From contig NW_006921537.1 in NCBI RefSeq assembly GCF_000340215.1, positions 2,197,011-2,261,010 of the forward strand: a stretch of 64,000 nucleotides of DNA, written 5' to 3'. The notes below the pieces were generated by a model. That model was not told the origin of the DNA and ran no database searches. It was given only the letters and a program-made list of their open reading frames with translations. The stretch is from Pseudocercospora fijiensis CIRAD86. Taxonomy: Eukaryota; Ascomycota; Dothideomycetes; Mycosphaerellales; Mycosphaerellaceae. Below, piece by piece: positions 48,101 through 60,025 of the stretch; positions within the stretch are counted from its first letter, which is position 1; every line of letters begins with the position of its first letter. A program made the translations under genes and the position numbers.

Positions 48101-50463
48101 ATATAGTGTAGTAATAGGTACTAGAAAGGCGATCGAGGGTTTTATTAATAAGAGGAAGTAGACAGCGATCTTTAATAGTAATAGCGTTAAGCCTACGATA
48201 ATCGATATAGAGGCGTAGGCTACTATCCTTCTTTAGTACGAAGAGGATAGGTGCACTAGTAGGGCTATTACTATATCGAATGCGACTATTAGCTAGATTT
48301 TCCTCTAGGTACTTACGCAATATAGTAAGCTCTCGTTTACTAAGGTTGTAGAGGGGGCTAAAAGGAACCTCTTTCCCCTCTATAATGTCAATCTTATAAT
48401 CCGTCTCTTTAAATATAGGCAATGTCGATACTAGGTAGTGTTTGAATACCTCGATATAGGTCTCCCTAATAGTCTAGGGTATGCGAGCGAGCTAATTAGG
48501 GTCTATACTATTAGGAGGCACAGGTTTATCGTTATTACTACCGAGCAGGTCGGCAGTCGGATTAGCTAGGGTTAGGTTGCTAATAAATAGGACCCTAATA
48601 TTATTAGGGCACTCGCTAACATTAATGTGTTTAATGTCCTCTTTCCTAGCGATTCTAAATCGCTATTATTGACTGCCTAAGTCTATAAGACTATAACTAT
48701 AGTATAGTACTTGAGAATAGAATTGCTAATAACAATAGTAGCTCCCCCGTATAGGTTGTCTATATCTACTACGTAGGCAGTGAAGTCTAGAATGCGCTCG
48801 TTGCCGAGGTTATCTCTTAGTACTATATAGATATAGTAGGCTCTATAGGTTAAGTGCCGAGCGTTATTAAACCAAGCAAGGGTTAGTAGGTTAGTCCTAG
48901 GCAGTTGTCGAAGGTCTAATTGCTTAGCTAGGCGATAGCTAATAAGGGCACTAACTGAATTTCCTAGGTCTAGTATAACCTTAGCTCTATAATTGTTGCT
49001 ATGCGAGTCTAATACGAGACAGGTGCGTATAATAGCTAGCACAATGTCGATAGTCTTACGCCGTATAAGGCTAACAGTTAGTGCGGCGCTTATTCTTTTT
49101 TCGAATAGTTAGAAGGGCTAACAGGGGTAGTATTAGCGGCTAAGAGGTACTTTCGGTGTTTAGCGGTAGCACGGTCGACTCGGGCCTAGTCTCGGGGCCT
49201 ATTACATTAGCCTAGTAAATGAGTAGTACTGTTACAATTGAAGCACTTGTATCTAGTTAGGGCACCGCTAGGTCCGCTCGAATTGGTACTAGAATTAGAT
49301 AAACGATTAGGGGTATATAGAAATAAGCCCCTTCCTTGTCCTCTTCCTCGCTAGGGGTTTCTACCGCGGTATCGGCCCCTGCCTCTTCTACGTTAGTCGT
49401 TACTGTTTCTATTGTTAGCAGTATTAGTTTAGGGAGTACCTCCTTAGTTTCTACCGCGGCTACGGTTGGTAGATAGTCGTATCTTAGATTCTAACCGTTG
49501 CTATAGCTGTACTGCACGCTCTATAGTCTCTACTTCAACTATAAATTGAATGCGTGTAAGATTAGCCTATTCGAATACACGGCAGCGGTCCAATTTAAGG
49601 ACTAGTTCCTATCTTAGTTTAGGTCGTATCTTAGATATCTAGATAGAGTCGGTCTTAGGTAGCAAATCGTCCTTAAGGGTCTTTAGATAGGCCTCGAAGG
49701 ATCGAGAGGTTTAGTCGGCCTTTTGCTTAGTACGTAGGTATTAGTCTTAGGCATGCTACTAGCGTAATATAGGGTTGCTAAGGGTGTTTAGTATAATAGT
49801 CTTGTAATCCTGCTATTAAACAGCGGTCTAGTCGTAAAGGGAATCAAAATGGTTATCCTATATACGCTTAGGGTTACCGTTAATGTACTATATAGCATAG
49901 ACAACTAAGGAATAGTTATCTAGCAGCGCTCTCGGTACATTGCGCTAGTTGAGCTTATAGTTACGAATATAGTTATTGTATTGCTTTCGACTAGAGCTAT
50001 TAAATACGGTGCAGTCCTTAAGTTTAGCATCCTTCTTCTAGACTAGGACTAATAGTAAGGACGGTCCTGCTGTCGGCTTAGTGTTAGTTGTTAGGGCCTC
50101 CTAAAGGCGACGAATCTTAAGGAGATTATCCTTTAGCTGTTGTTCTTGGCGTAGAGCAGCGAGCCTGTTTTAGGTAGCTTCCTAAAGTCTCGCTACTAGC
50201 TAGGGCCTAAAGGCTAGTTAGCTATATCGTCGATTAATAATGTTGTTAAGAATGTCGTTAATAGGCAATTCTAGGTCGTCGCCTAGAACTACAGGTTCTT
50301 CGGCAGGCCTAGTAGCAGGCTCTTTAGTAGGTACTTTAGCAGGTGCTTTAGTAGGCACTTTAGTAGGTACTGTGCTACTAGCGTTGTTATTACTAGCGCT
50401 GCTAGCGGCAGCACGGTTGTTATTGCTTCGTAATAAACCGGCTATTGTAATAAGGGGTAGCAC
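45180..50463 (-). pseudogene. gag-pol of Gypsy-A copy 3
   Basis: The most readable Gypsy-A polyprotein. The gag start region (50463-50218) has a PTKxPTK repeat. A retropepsin stretch is open at 49042-48683 (VILDLGNSVSALIS), where the catalytic D-S/T-G reads DLG because TCA became TTA by RIP. An RT stretch is open at 48422-48048 (YNLSKREL, LYIDYRRLN, YTILDIKDAYYRI). Integrase and a C-terminal chromodomain follow, with the stop at 45182-45180. Between protease and RT (about 48684-48691) an 8-bp insertion absent from the other copies shifts the frame. In life, gag packages the RNA and pol copies and integrates it. Confidence 0.9.
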
Positions 50464-50523
50464 TAATAATGTATTGTAGCCCCTTATAGTGCGGATGTAG
50501 CGGAATTAGCGAGTATCGGCCTA

Positions 50524-50804
50524 ATGTGCTTGTAGTATTATAGGTTTATAGCCCCTAAGAAATGGAGGTTATATACATCGTATATTATACTAGTATACAC
50601 CTATAGATACACATCGGATATACCCGAATACTAGGATATCCGAGCAATATTAAGCAGCTTAGCGGGTTGTAGGCGGAATATTAGCGTATCCGATAACTCC
50701 GCCTTGTATATATATAACGAGCTCGCCTAAAAGAGTCGTATATATAGTGTATTATAGAGCGTATACACTATCTATAGGTTAGTGGACCCTATTACTATGT
50801 GCTT
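50524..50804. mobile_element. MITE-like insertion with 8-bp target duplication
   Basis: Relative to copies 2 and 4, the leader of Gypsy-A copy 3 has an extra 265 bases (50532-50796) flanked by a perfect 8-bp direct repeat atgtgctt (50524-50531 and 50797-50804). Eight-base duplications are typical of hAT-family DNA transposons. The ends read gtagtattatagg and, reverse-complemented, agtaatagggtcc, a weak terminal inverted repeat. It has no coding capacity, so it would be non-autonomous. Confidence 0.7.
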
Positions 50805-50994
50805 GACTTAGTGTAATAGGCCGTATAGAAGGCCTTGCTTAATAATTAGTACGGTTGTTTTAGTAGAGTAGTATGTGTAGGTTCCGTTCTTCGGGCGCAA
50901 TATAGTTAAATCGATAGTTTTTCGTAGCTATACCGCTAAAAGCTTGAAATAAGGACTATCTAGCTGCTACCCTTAAAGGGTAGATCGAATACTA

Positions 50995-51192
50995 TATAAG
51001 AAGGGTTATATTAGCAGGTAGATAGGGTAGTAGTAAATTAGTGTAGTATTCGATAGAGCTCTAAGAGGAGAGGGAGGAAGGTAGGCTAGTTAGCCTAACG
51101 CTAAGCGCTAAGTCCTGCCTAAGGCATCGAGACCCTAGCTTTACTCGAGCCCGGTTACATACTAATCACGTATAACCTCTTTAGTCCTAATA
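50995..51192 (-). repeat. 5' LTR of Gypsy-A copy 3
   Basis: 198 bp, direct repeat of 43774-43971 and of the gatagagctctaag variant. The adjacent leader carries the conserved 17-nt palindrome at 50967-50983. Confidence 0.95.
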
Positions 51193-54100
51193 GTATACTA
51201 ACGCGTAGTAGGCGACGGCCGGAGGCGTTATTTAGCCTTAGTAAGTCTTCTAAAAAGCTATTACGTAAGTAAAACTGTCGCGCTCGTATTTTAGGATAGC
51301 GTAGTCCGGTATAGTAAAGTCCTCCGGAGCCTTAGGGGCGTATATAATCGAGTTATCCGTAGAGAAGCCGTCTTCGTTAATATTATATAGTAGCTTGTTA
51401 CTAGCGGTCGCCTACTCGAGTAAGCGTACGTTAGTACTATAGTAAGGGTTCCTTAGTCCGCTCTATCCTTTCCTTATCTATTTAGGAGGGTAGATCTCGC
51501 CTATACTCTTCTAGATCGCCTTAGGCTATTCGCCGAGAGGGGCGTATTACTAATTTACGTGCTTCTTAGAACTATATATAGCGTCTAGGTCGACGAGCGC
51601 TATCTTAAACTTATTAAGGTCGAAATACGATAGCTAGACCTTTAAGAGGTATGCCGCTAGTCCGTTAGGTAGTATATCGATAAACTAATTAGCTCGCAAT
51701 GCTACGCGCGCGCCGAGGATAGCCTTCTTTCTAGCTTTAGTAGGCTTGTCCTTATTAGTATCGAAATCGTACTCGTTCTTAAAGGAGGCGAAGTCCGGCT
51801 AGAGGTAGTTGCTATATATATCGCGGCCCTTATTATCCTTTTTCTTAAACTTCCTCTTATACTAGTCGAGCTTAGCTTTTAAGGCCTTCTTAATATTAGC
51901 GAGACGTATAGCGCGCTCGCCCTCTGTTTCTAATTCGACCTATAGGGCGGTATAGCTATCGTCCCTAAGGCCCTCTTCTTTCGATTCTTTACGATAGACC
52001 TAGCGTCTAGCCTTAGTCTCTATACCGTCGCAAAGCTTTTACTCGTAGAGGTCGAGGCGTTCGCGACCCTACTAATTATAGGTATCGTAATAGTACGGCG
52101 CGTCGGCGTTATAGCTAGTCTCTAAGGTATAATATAAGCGATTGCCTAAGGCGCTAATCGTCTTATAGACCTAGGATATAAGCGTATACTCGATTCGAGG
52201 AGTGCCGAAAGCTATATACCGCTTAGCGTAGATAGGAGCTGCGGGTAACTATAGTACTAAAGCCTTTTCCGGCCTACTATTCGTTACAATCTTATATAGG
52301 AGTTTGTATTCGCGCCGTATTATACCGTTAATAGAACGTACTAGTATACCTAGTACGTCCGAGACGGCGTTAGCCTTATATCTAGCCCTATCGATATACG
52401 AGAGTATATTAGAAAACCTCGGCACCTTGTCTAGGTATAGTATACGTAGGATTTCGCCCGGCTTAGGTAGTACGACAATAAGACGCTTCGTCTTAGGCGC
52501 CTATCTCTTAGTAGCCTACTAACCCTGCTCTTCTTCTCCGCCGTTATCGGAAACCTCTTTCTTAGCCTCGTCGTTATCCTATCCTTACTCTTTACTATTA
52601 GTAGGCATAGCCTGCCTTGCTACCGCTCCCCTATTATTTAGAGTAGTAGATTAACTATCCTCGGGATTTCCCCTATTTCTAGTAGCATTCTTATTCTTAG
52701 TTCTAGGAATAGGCTCTCTTTCCTTATTATTAGTTTTTTTATTTTTATTTTCTTTATTTTTATTCTCTTTATTCTTATTCTCTTTATTTTTATTCTCTTT
52801 ATAATCCTTATTGCTATCTTCTCTATCTATTTCTATTGCCTTAGGATCTTCGTCGCGCTATAGCGATATCGTTACCTAGCCGGACGGAGGCGTTTCGGGG
52901 GTGCCGCCTAGTAGAGGCGTATATTCTAGTAGAGGCGTGTCTTCCTAACCGAATATAGTCGCGCCGCGCTTTAACTAAAGCTTCGACCCGCCGGCTATAT
53001 TAGTAGTAATACTTCTTTGTAATACTTATTTAATGTTGCTATAATATAGATAGCTATAGTTATACGCCTCGTAGCTATATATACTCGTTGCGCCTCGTAG
53101 CTATATATATTATTATTATTATTAATTCGAGCGACAGTTAAAATGTTACTTTAGCGATATAGTCCGAGCTTCTACGTACTGCGTTTAATAATAGTCGCGC
53201 GGGTACATAAACCTTATTCTAGCCGCGTATATCTAATAAATAGAAAGCGCTAGAATAGTCGGAAAGTAAGGGAATAGGAGAAGAATAGGGTAGCGTCTTA
53301 GGCCTAATATCTAGGTCTATAATACGTACAAGGTCTATCTAAGTAATTTTCCCGGAAAACTTCTTAGATTTCTCCTAATAGGGAAAAAACCTATAGCTAA
53401 GGGTCGAGGTACCGATTCGCGGTAATTAGAGGGAAATATAGTATAGTAAAAAAGGACAGCAAGGTATCGTTATAGAGGATTCTGCGATACGCCCCTACTT
53501 ATATATTTAGTAGGGTAGGAGTATCTCTCTATCGCTAGATTTCCTCCTTAGTAAGGCGCCTTACCGTTAGGATAAGCGCCCTAGCCTTTAGTTTACGCGA
53601 TCTAGCGTTAGATACAGTTAGTAGACCTAAGGTCTTAGCCTATTTCCGGGCGTCGCTATTCTCGTTATCGCGGGAGCGATATACGTTAGAGCTAATCGAT
53701 TCGCTTAACGTAGTATTTTTACTTGCTAGCGAAGTTAGCCGGTTCGGGTCTATATCGGTAGCCGACTAACCTATTTACGCTTCCTAGGCGTCGGGTTAGG
53801 TAACTGTCTTAATAGACTTATAGTCGCTATCTTCCGCGTAGTTCGGCCTTCTACCTCCTCTTAGCGGCTAGCGTCTTATAGGCTACGTATCTCGCCGTAG
53901 CTATTCCTTTTTAGTATTGTTAGACTAGAGTCGCTTTACTATCGGCGCGACCTACGTAGGCTTTTATAATATTAGGGATAGCTTTATCTAGTTAATCTAT
54001 CTATCCGTAAATTAGGAGTCCTCGAACTAGTCGATTAGGTAAGCGTTGCTCTCTAGAAGGTCGTCTACCTAGATCTATTTATTTATTATCGGCTACTCGT

Positions 54101-54364
54101 CCTTCTATTTAACTAGATATTCCGTTCTCCCTCTAGAACTACGCTTCCCTAAAATGCGTTCCGGAGTTATCGCTAGTTACTTAGACTATAGGTCTATCGG
54201 TACGGGGATACGGTCGTACGGCCTTACGAACGGGTCCTTTACTAGATTCGGGGCTAGCTCTAACTACGCTATAGATACGATTAGATAGAACTTAACTAAT
54301 TCCGGTAGCTTAAGCTCGTAGGCTAATTTGCCTATTCTCCTCTTAATCTTAAAGGGACCTATAG
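51193..54364 (-). pseudogene. Giant-C minus copy: accessory ORF N-terminal part and Pol C-terminus
   Basis: Reverse-strand counterpart of about 30000-33195. From 54364 down to about 53500 it encodes the end of Pol after the integrase core, including the chromodomain-like region (about 54185-54030). The spacer is at about 53560-53160. The accessory ORF starts near 53040 and continues to 51193, where it is cut by Gypsy-A copy 3. Its Lys/Asn/Glu stretch is expanded by an 18-bp tandem repeat (52738-52802) not present in that length in the plus copy. Around 53060-53125 there is a local duplication of a tagctatatata word and a TTA triplet run. Confidence 0.75.
52738..52802 (-). repeat. 18-bp coding tandem repeat (KENKNK units)
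   Basis: About 3.5 copies of an 18-nt unit which on the minus strand encodes KENKNK. It lies inside the Lys/Asn/Glu-rich segment of the accessory ORF. The plus copy (31600-31660) has only a short degenerate version. Confidence 0.9.
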
Positions 54365-54561
54365 TATTAGGACTAAAGAGGTTATACGTAATTAGTATAT
54401 AACCGGGCTCGAGTAAAGCTAGGGTCTTAATACCTTAGGCAGGGCTTAGCGCTTAGTAATAGGCTAACTTGCCCGCCTTCCTCCCTCTCTTCCTAGATCC
54501 TTATCGAATACTACCTATACCTACTACTACCCTATCTACCTACTAATATACCCTTCTTATA
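54365..54561 (+). repeat. 5' LTR of Gypsy-A copy 4
   Basis: 197 bp from tattaggac to ttcttata. It belongs to the gataaggagctagg variant shared with copy 2. The next bases (54562 onward, tagtattcgatc) are the presumed primer-binding site, probably TGG… before RIP. Confidence 0.95.
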
Positions 54562-54818
54562 TAGTATTCGATCTACTCTTTAAGGGTAGTAGCTAGATAG
54601 TCCTTATTTTAAGCTTTTAGCGGTATAGCTACGAATAAGACTAATTTAACTATATTGCGCCTAAAGAACGAGACCTATATATACTATTCTATTAAAACAA
54701 CCGTACTAATTATTAAGCAAGGCCTTCTATACGGCCTATTATACTAAGTTAATCGCACTAGGCCGATATCTACTAATTCCGCTATATCTGCATCTTAGAA
54801 GCTAATAATATATTATTA

Positions 54819-57800
54819 GTGTCGCCCCTTATAATAGCCGGTTTATTACGAAACAATAACCGCGGTGCCGCTAGCAGCGCTAGTAATAACAATACTAGTA
54901 GCACCGAGCCTATTAATAAAGGACCTATAGTTCTAGGTAATAATCTAGAATTGCCTATTAACGACATTCTTAACAACATTATTAATCGACGATATAGCTA
55001 ACTAGCCTTTAGCCCTTAACTAGTAGGGAGACTTTAAGAAGCTACTTAAAACAGGCTTACTGCCCTACGCTAAGAACAACAGCTAAAGGATAACCTCCTC
55101 GAGCTCCGTCGCCTTTAGGAAGCCCTAACGACTACTACTAAACCTATAGCAGGACCTTCTTTACTACCTATCTAAAAGAAGGATGCTAAACTTAAGGACT
55201 GTACCGTGTTTAATAGCTCTAGTCGCAAGCAATACAATAACTATATACGTAATTGCGAGCTTAACTAACGAAATATACCGAGGGCTCTTCTAGACGACTA
55301 TTTATTAGTTGTCTACGCTATATAGTATATTAATAGCGACCTAAAGCGTATATAGGATAACTATTTCGACTCCCTTAATAACTAGACTACTATTTAGTAG
55401 CAGACCTATAAAACCATTATACTAGACACCCTTAGAAACCCTATACTAAGGCAATAATATACTTAGGACCTGTATCTTCGAGCTAAATAGAAGACTAATT
55501 AATCGGCTCGCTTATTTAAGGCCTATTTAAAGACCCTCGAGGACGACCTTCTAGCTAAGACTAATTCTATATAGATTTCCGAGATACGCCTAAAACTTAG
55601 ATAGGAGCTTATTCTCGAATTAGACCGCCGCCGTATATTTGAATAGGCTAACCTAATACGCATTCAATTTATAGTCGAGGTAGAAATAGCTAAACGAGCT
55701 GTCTAGCTCTAGTAACGACTAGAATTAAGGATCCGACCTACTAGTAACCGTAGTAACCGTAGCCGCGGAGGAAACTAAGGTTCCTACTAAGACAATAATG
55801 CTAACAATAGGAACAGTAACGATCGTAGAAGAGGCCGTAGCCGGCGGCTATATAGAGGAGGCCGCGATAGGGGCCGTAGAAGGGGCTCGTATCCCTATAA
55901 TGCTAACCGCTCGACTAATAATAGTAGTAACAATAGTTATAGCAACCCCCTAACCGGATTAAAGTGCTTTAACTGCGATAGTACTAGCCATCTACTAGGC
56001 TAATGCGATAAACCTAAGGATTAGGCCCGAATCGACCGTACTACCGCTAAGTACCGAAAGCACCTTTTAGCCGCTAACGCTACCCCTATCGGTCCTTCCT
56101 ATTAGTCGAAAAAAGACTAGGCGTCGCACTAACTATTAGCCTTATACGGCGTAAGACTATCGATATTGTGCTAGCTATAATACGCTCCTACCTTATATAG
56201 GATACGAAGGGTACTAACTATTAAACTAAGGTTATACTAGATCTAGGAAATTCAGTTAGTGCCCTTATTAGCTATCGCCTAGCTAAGCAATTAGACCTTC
56301 GATAATTAAATAGAGCTAACCTGCCAACCCTTGCTTAGTTTAATAACGCTCGGCACTTAACCTATAGGGCTTACTATATTCCTATAGTTCTAAGAGACGA
56401 CCTCGGCAACGAGCGCTTACTAGATTTTACTACCTACGTAGTAGATATAGACAACCTATATAGGGGAGCTACTATTGTTATTAGCAACCCTATTCTTAAG
56501 TACTACGCCGTAGCTATAGACTTAGGCCTTTAGTAGTAGCGATTCGGAATCGCTAGGAAAGAGGATATTAAGTACATCGACGTTAGCGAGTGCCCTAACG
56601 ATATTAGGGTCTTATTTATCGGTAACCTAATACCTACCGCAGCTAACCTAACAGTCGACCTACTAGGTAATAACGATAAACTAGTGCCCCGTAATAGCAT
56701 AGATCCTAACTAGCTTGCTCGTATACTATAGCCTGTTCGAGAGACCTATATTAATATATTTAAATACTACTTAGTATCGACGTTGCCTATATTTAAAGAG
56801 ACGGACTATAAGATCGATATTATATAGGGCAAGGAGGTCCCTTTTAGGCTACTCTACAACCTTAGTAAAAGAGAGCTTGCTATATTGCGTAAGTACCTAG
56901 ATAAGAACCTAGCTAATAGTCGAATTTAGTATAGTAATAGCCCTACTAGTGTACCTATCCTGTTCGTACTAAAGAAGGATAGTAGCCTACACCTATATAT
57001 TAACTATCGTAGACTTAATGCTATTACTATTAAAGACCGCTATCTACTTCCGCTTATTAATAAGACCCTCGATCGCCTCTCTAGCGCTTACTTCTACACT
57101 ATACTAGACATTAAGGATACGTACTATCGTATCTGCATTCGTAAGGGCGATAAATAGAAAACAGCCTTCTATACTCGCTATAGCTATTTCGAGTACTTGG
57201 TTATGCTATTCGGCTTAGCTAATGCCTCTGCAACATTCTAGTCCTATATTAATCGGGCCCTTTTAGGCCTATTAGACTATCTCTATATAGTTTACCTAGA
57301 TAACATCCTAGTTTATACCTATTTACCTAACATTATAGAGTACTAGGCTACAGTACGCAAGGTCCTCGACCGCCTACGAGCCTATAGCCTATATTATAAG
57401 CCTTCTAAATGCACCTTTGCTACTAAAGAGGTAGCCTTCCTTAGCTTCCTTATATCAACTAATAGTGTTAAGGCTAATCCTAATCGGATTAAAACAATTA
57501 CTAAATAGCCTGTTCCTACGTCTATTAAAGAGCTTTAATTATTCCTCGGTTTTGCCAACTTCTACCGCCGGTTTATTAAAGGCTATTCGAGGCATATAAT
57601 GCTATTAACTAAGCTTACTAAAACTAAGGCTAATCTATCTAAAGAGTTTAAATAGACTAATAGAGCATAAGCCGCTTTTAATAGTTTAAAGAAGCGCTTT
57701 ACTAAAGTCCCCTTATTACACTATTTTGCACTAAGCAAATAGATCCGGATTAAGACTAACGCTTTACAGTTCGCTATATCGGCTATTATATTACAGCAAT

Positions 57801-60025
57801 TAGATAATAACTATTACTAGCACCCGATTGCCTTCTTTTTACGGAAGATAATCGATATAGAACGTCGATATAAGACCTACGAGTAAGAGCTCTTAGCTAT
57901 TATAGAGGCCTTTAAGCACTAGCGCTACTATCTCGATAGTGCGTAGCACACTATTTAGGTCTATACAGACTATAACAACCTCCGTAGCATTACTAAGGTT
58001 ACTAGAGTTATAGGTCGATAGGCTAGATAGGCCGTCTACCTCGCTAGGTTCGATTTTAATATATTATACTAGCTAGGCGTAAGTAACCCTGCCGATAGCC
58101 TATCGAGGCGACCTAATTATAATAGCGAGACTTAGCAATCTATTAATTTATTATTTCTAACCCTATAGTATAAGATTGCTATAGCCTGTATTGTTAATAA
58201 GCAAGCGTAGGATAAGCGGACTTCCGGACCCCGCAGCGGCAACAAATACTATAGCGGAGTTGTCGTTCTTCTAGTGCGCGTTAGAAAGGACGTAGATCGC
58301 TCGAGCTATAATAACTCGATTAAAGACATTGCTATCTATAGTAATAGCCTATATAGCGACAGCACTATAGAAGAGGTTATAGTAGTTCCGGCTACTAGTA
58401 CTATTAGATATATATAATGCGTACCTCGTTCGATAGTATAGATACTATTAAATAACCTTGCAAATAGGGATAGTTAATCGTTTATAGATAAGCTGTTACG
58501 TACTTAGCAGAGGGACGCCTTTGCTATCGAGCGTATTAATAGGCTTGTAAGTAGACGGGCGACTCGATCTAGTAAGAGTAATAATAATTAGTCGATCGAC
58601 GACAAAGGTTACTTAAAATTCAAGGGCAGATACTATGTCCCCGCTAAACAATCGATTAGATAAGAGCTTTTAAAGAGGCACTATAATAGTAAGCTCGCTA
58701 GTTACTATAGTATAGAGAGGTCGCACGAGTTACTATCGCGTATATACTACTAGCTAAATAGTAAGCGGCATATAAAGGAGTATATACAGACCTACGTAGT
58801 ATACTAGCGTATTAAAGCACTAAAGCACTTGCTATTTAGCGAGTTGTCTTCACTTCCTGTTCCTAGGAAGCTATTCGTAGAGCTTATAATAGACTTTATT
58901 ATAGGCCTTCTACCTGCTAAGCGTAGGGGCAGCAAGGACGTATATAATACTATCCTTATTATAGTAGATCGATTTACTAAAGGCGCCCGATACATCCCGG
59001 TACGCAAAGATTAGACCGCTATTAATATAGTAGAAGCGCTATAGACTAATATCTTCTATACCTATTAGGGAACCCCTAAGGGGATAGTGTCTAATCGTAG
59101 ATCGATACTAATATCTTATTATTAGAGCGAGATTTGCTTATAGCTAAGACTAAAGCATCGGCTATTAACAGCCTTCTATCTATAGACTAACGGTTAAACA
59201 GAGAGGCAGAATGCTACCCTATAGCAGTACCTGCGTAGCTACATTAATAAGAACCCCGAGGATTAGGTTAATCTCCTATAGCCTATAGAATTCGTATATA
59301 ATAACAGCGTACACTCATCTACTAAGGTTTTACTATATATAGCTATAATAGGCTAAAACGCTGCCTTACTATAAGACCTGCTAACGCTCGAGGCCGAGCG
59401 TAAGGAAAGGGAAGCGCGTTAAGTACTAGAGACACTAGCGGCAATAGAACGTGTCTAGAAGATGCGAGAAATCTATACTAAGATAGCTAAGAAACTAACA
59501 AAGGCTTAAGAGTACTAAAAGACCTACTACGATAAGCGCTATATACTAATAACCTTTAAGCAAGGCGATATAGTTATACTTAGTACGAAGAACCTCCGTA
59601 TCCGCAAATACCTATTACCTAATAGCAAAACAAGGCCTAAGCTCGCACCGAGATATATTAGCCTATTCCGTATTCGAGAAGTTAAGGGCTCCTCCGTATA
59701 GGCCTATTAGTTATAGCTTCTACCCTATTATACTATCTATAATACCTTCTACGTATCCCTCCTCAAATTGTATTACTAGCGTAAAGGCGATAAAGCGCCT
59801 ACTAAGTTAGAAGAAGTCTTAGCCGATAGTAAAGAGCTATAGTCTATAGAACGTATCCTATAGTACCGGACTAGGAAAGGCAAGAAGGAGTACCTATTAA
59901 GATAGTAAGGCTATTTACCTAAATAGAACTCGTAGGAAGCTAAAGGCTCCTTTAAGGATATAACTAAGTTGCTAGATAAGTATTAGACTAGCGTAAAGAA
60001 CAAGAAGAAGGCTAAGGGCCTATAA
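54819..60025 (+). pseudogene. gag-pol of Gypsy-A copy 4
   Basis: Gag begins near 54819 (IAGLLRNNNRGAASSASNNN) and ends with a zinc knuckle at 55965-56006 (C-x2-C-x4-H-x4-C, one x now TAA). Retropepsin lies around 56220-56480 (LDLGNSVSALIS region). RT covers about 56760-57350 with YLDN at 57293-57304 in place of YLDD. RNase H is near 57720-57990. The integrase core is open at 58829-59014 (FVELIIDFIIGLLPAKRRGSK, VDRFTKGARYIP), followed by the QxNATLQQYLR region. A chromodomain-like end (RTRKGKKEYLLR…LLDKYQ, about 59860-59985) precedes the stop. Numerous TAA/TAG codons at Gln and Trp positions show it is inactive. Confidence 0.9.

Larger units (their letters stand above)
43774..51192 (-). mobile_element. 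Gypsy-A copy 3, full length, youngest-looking copy
   Basis: 7419 bp on the minus strand, including a 265-bp MITE-like insert. LTRs of 198 bp are at 43774-43971 and 50995-51192. The target duplication is GTATG (43769-43773) on the left and GTATA (51193-51197) on the right, differing by one TpG to TpA change as RIP would make. It retains more CpA and TpG than the other copies, for example an unmutated tgttaggacc LTR start. It lies two bases beyond the Copia duplication, within the Giant-C minus copy. Frames are still broken by TAA/TAG. Confidence 0.95.
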
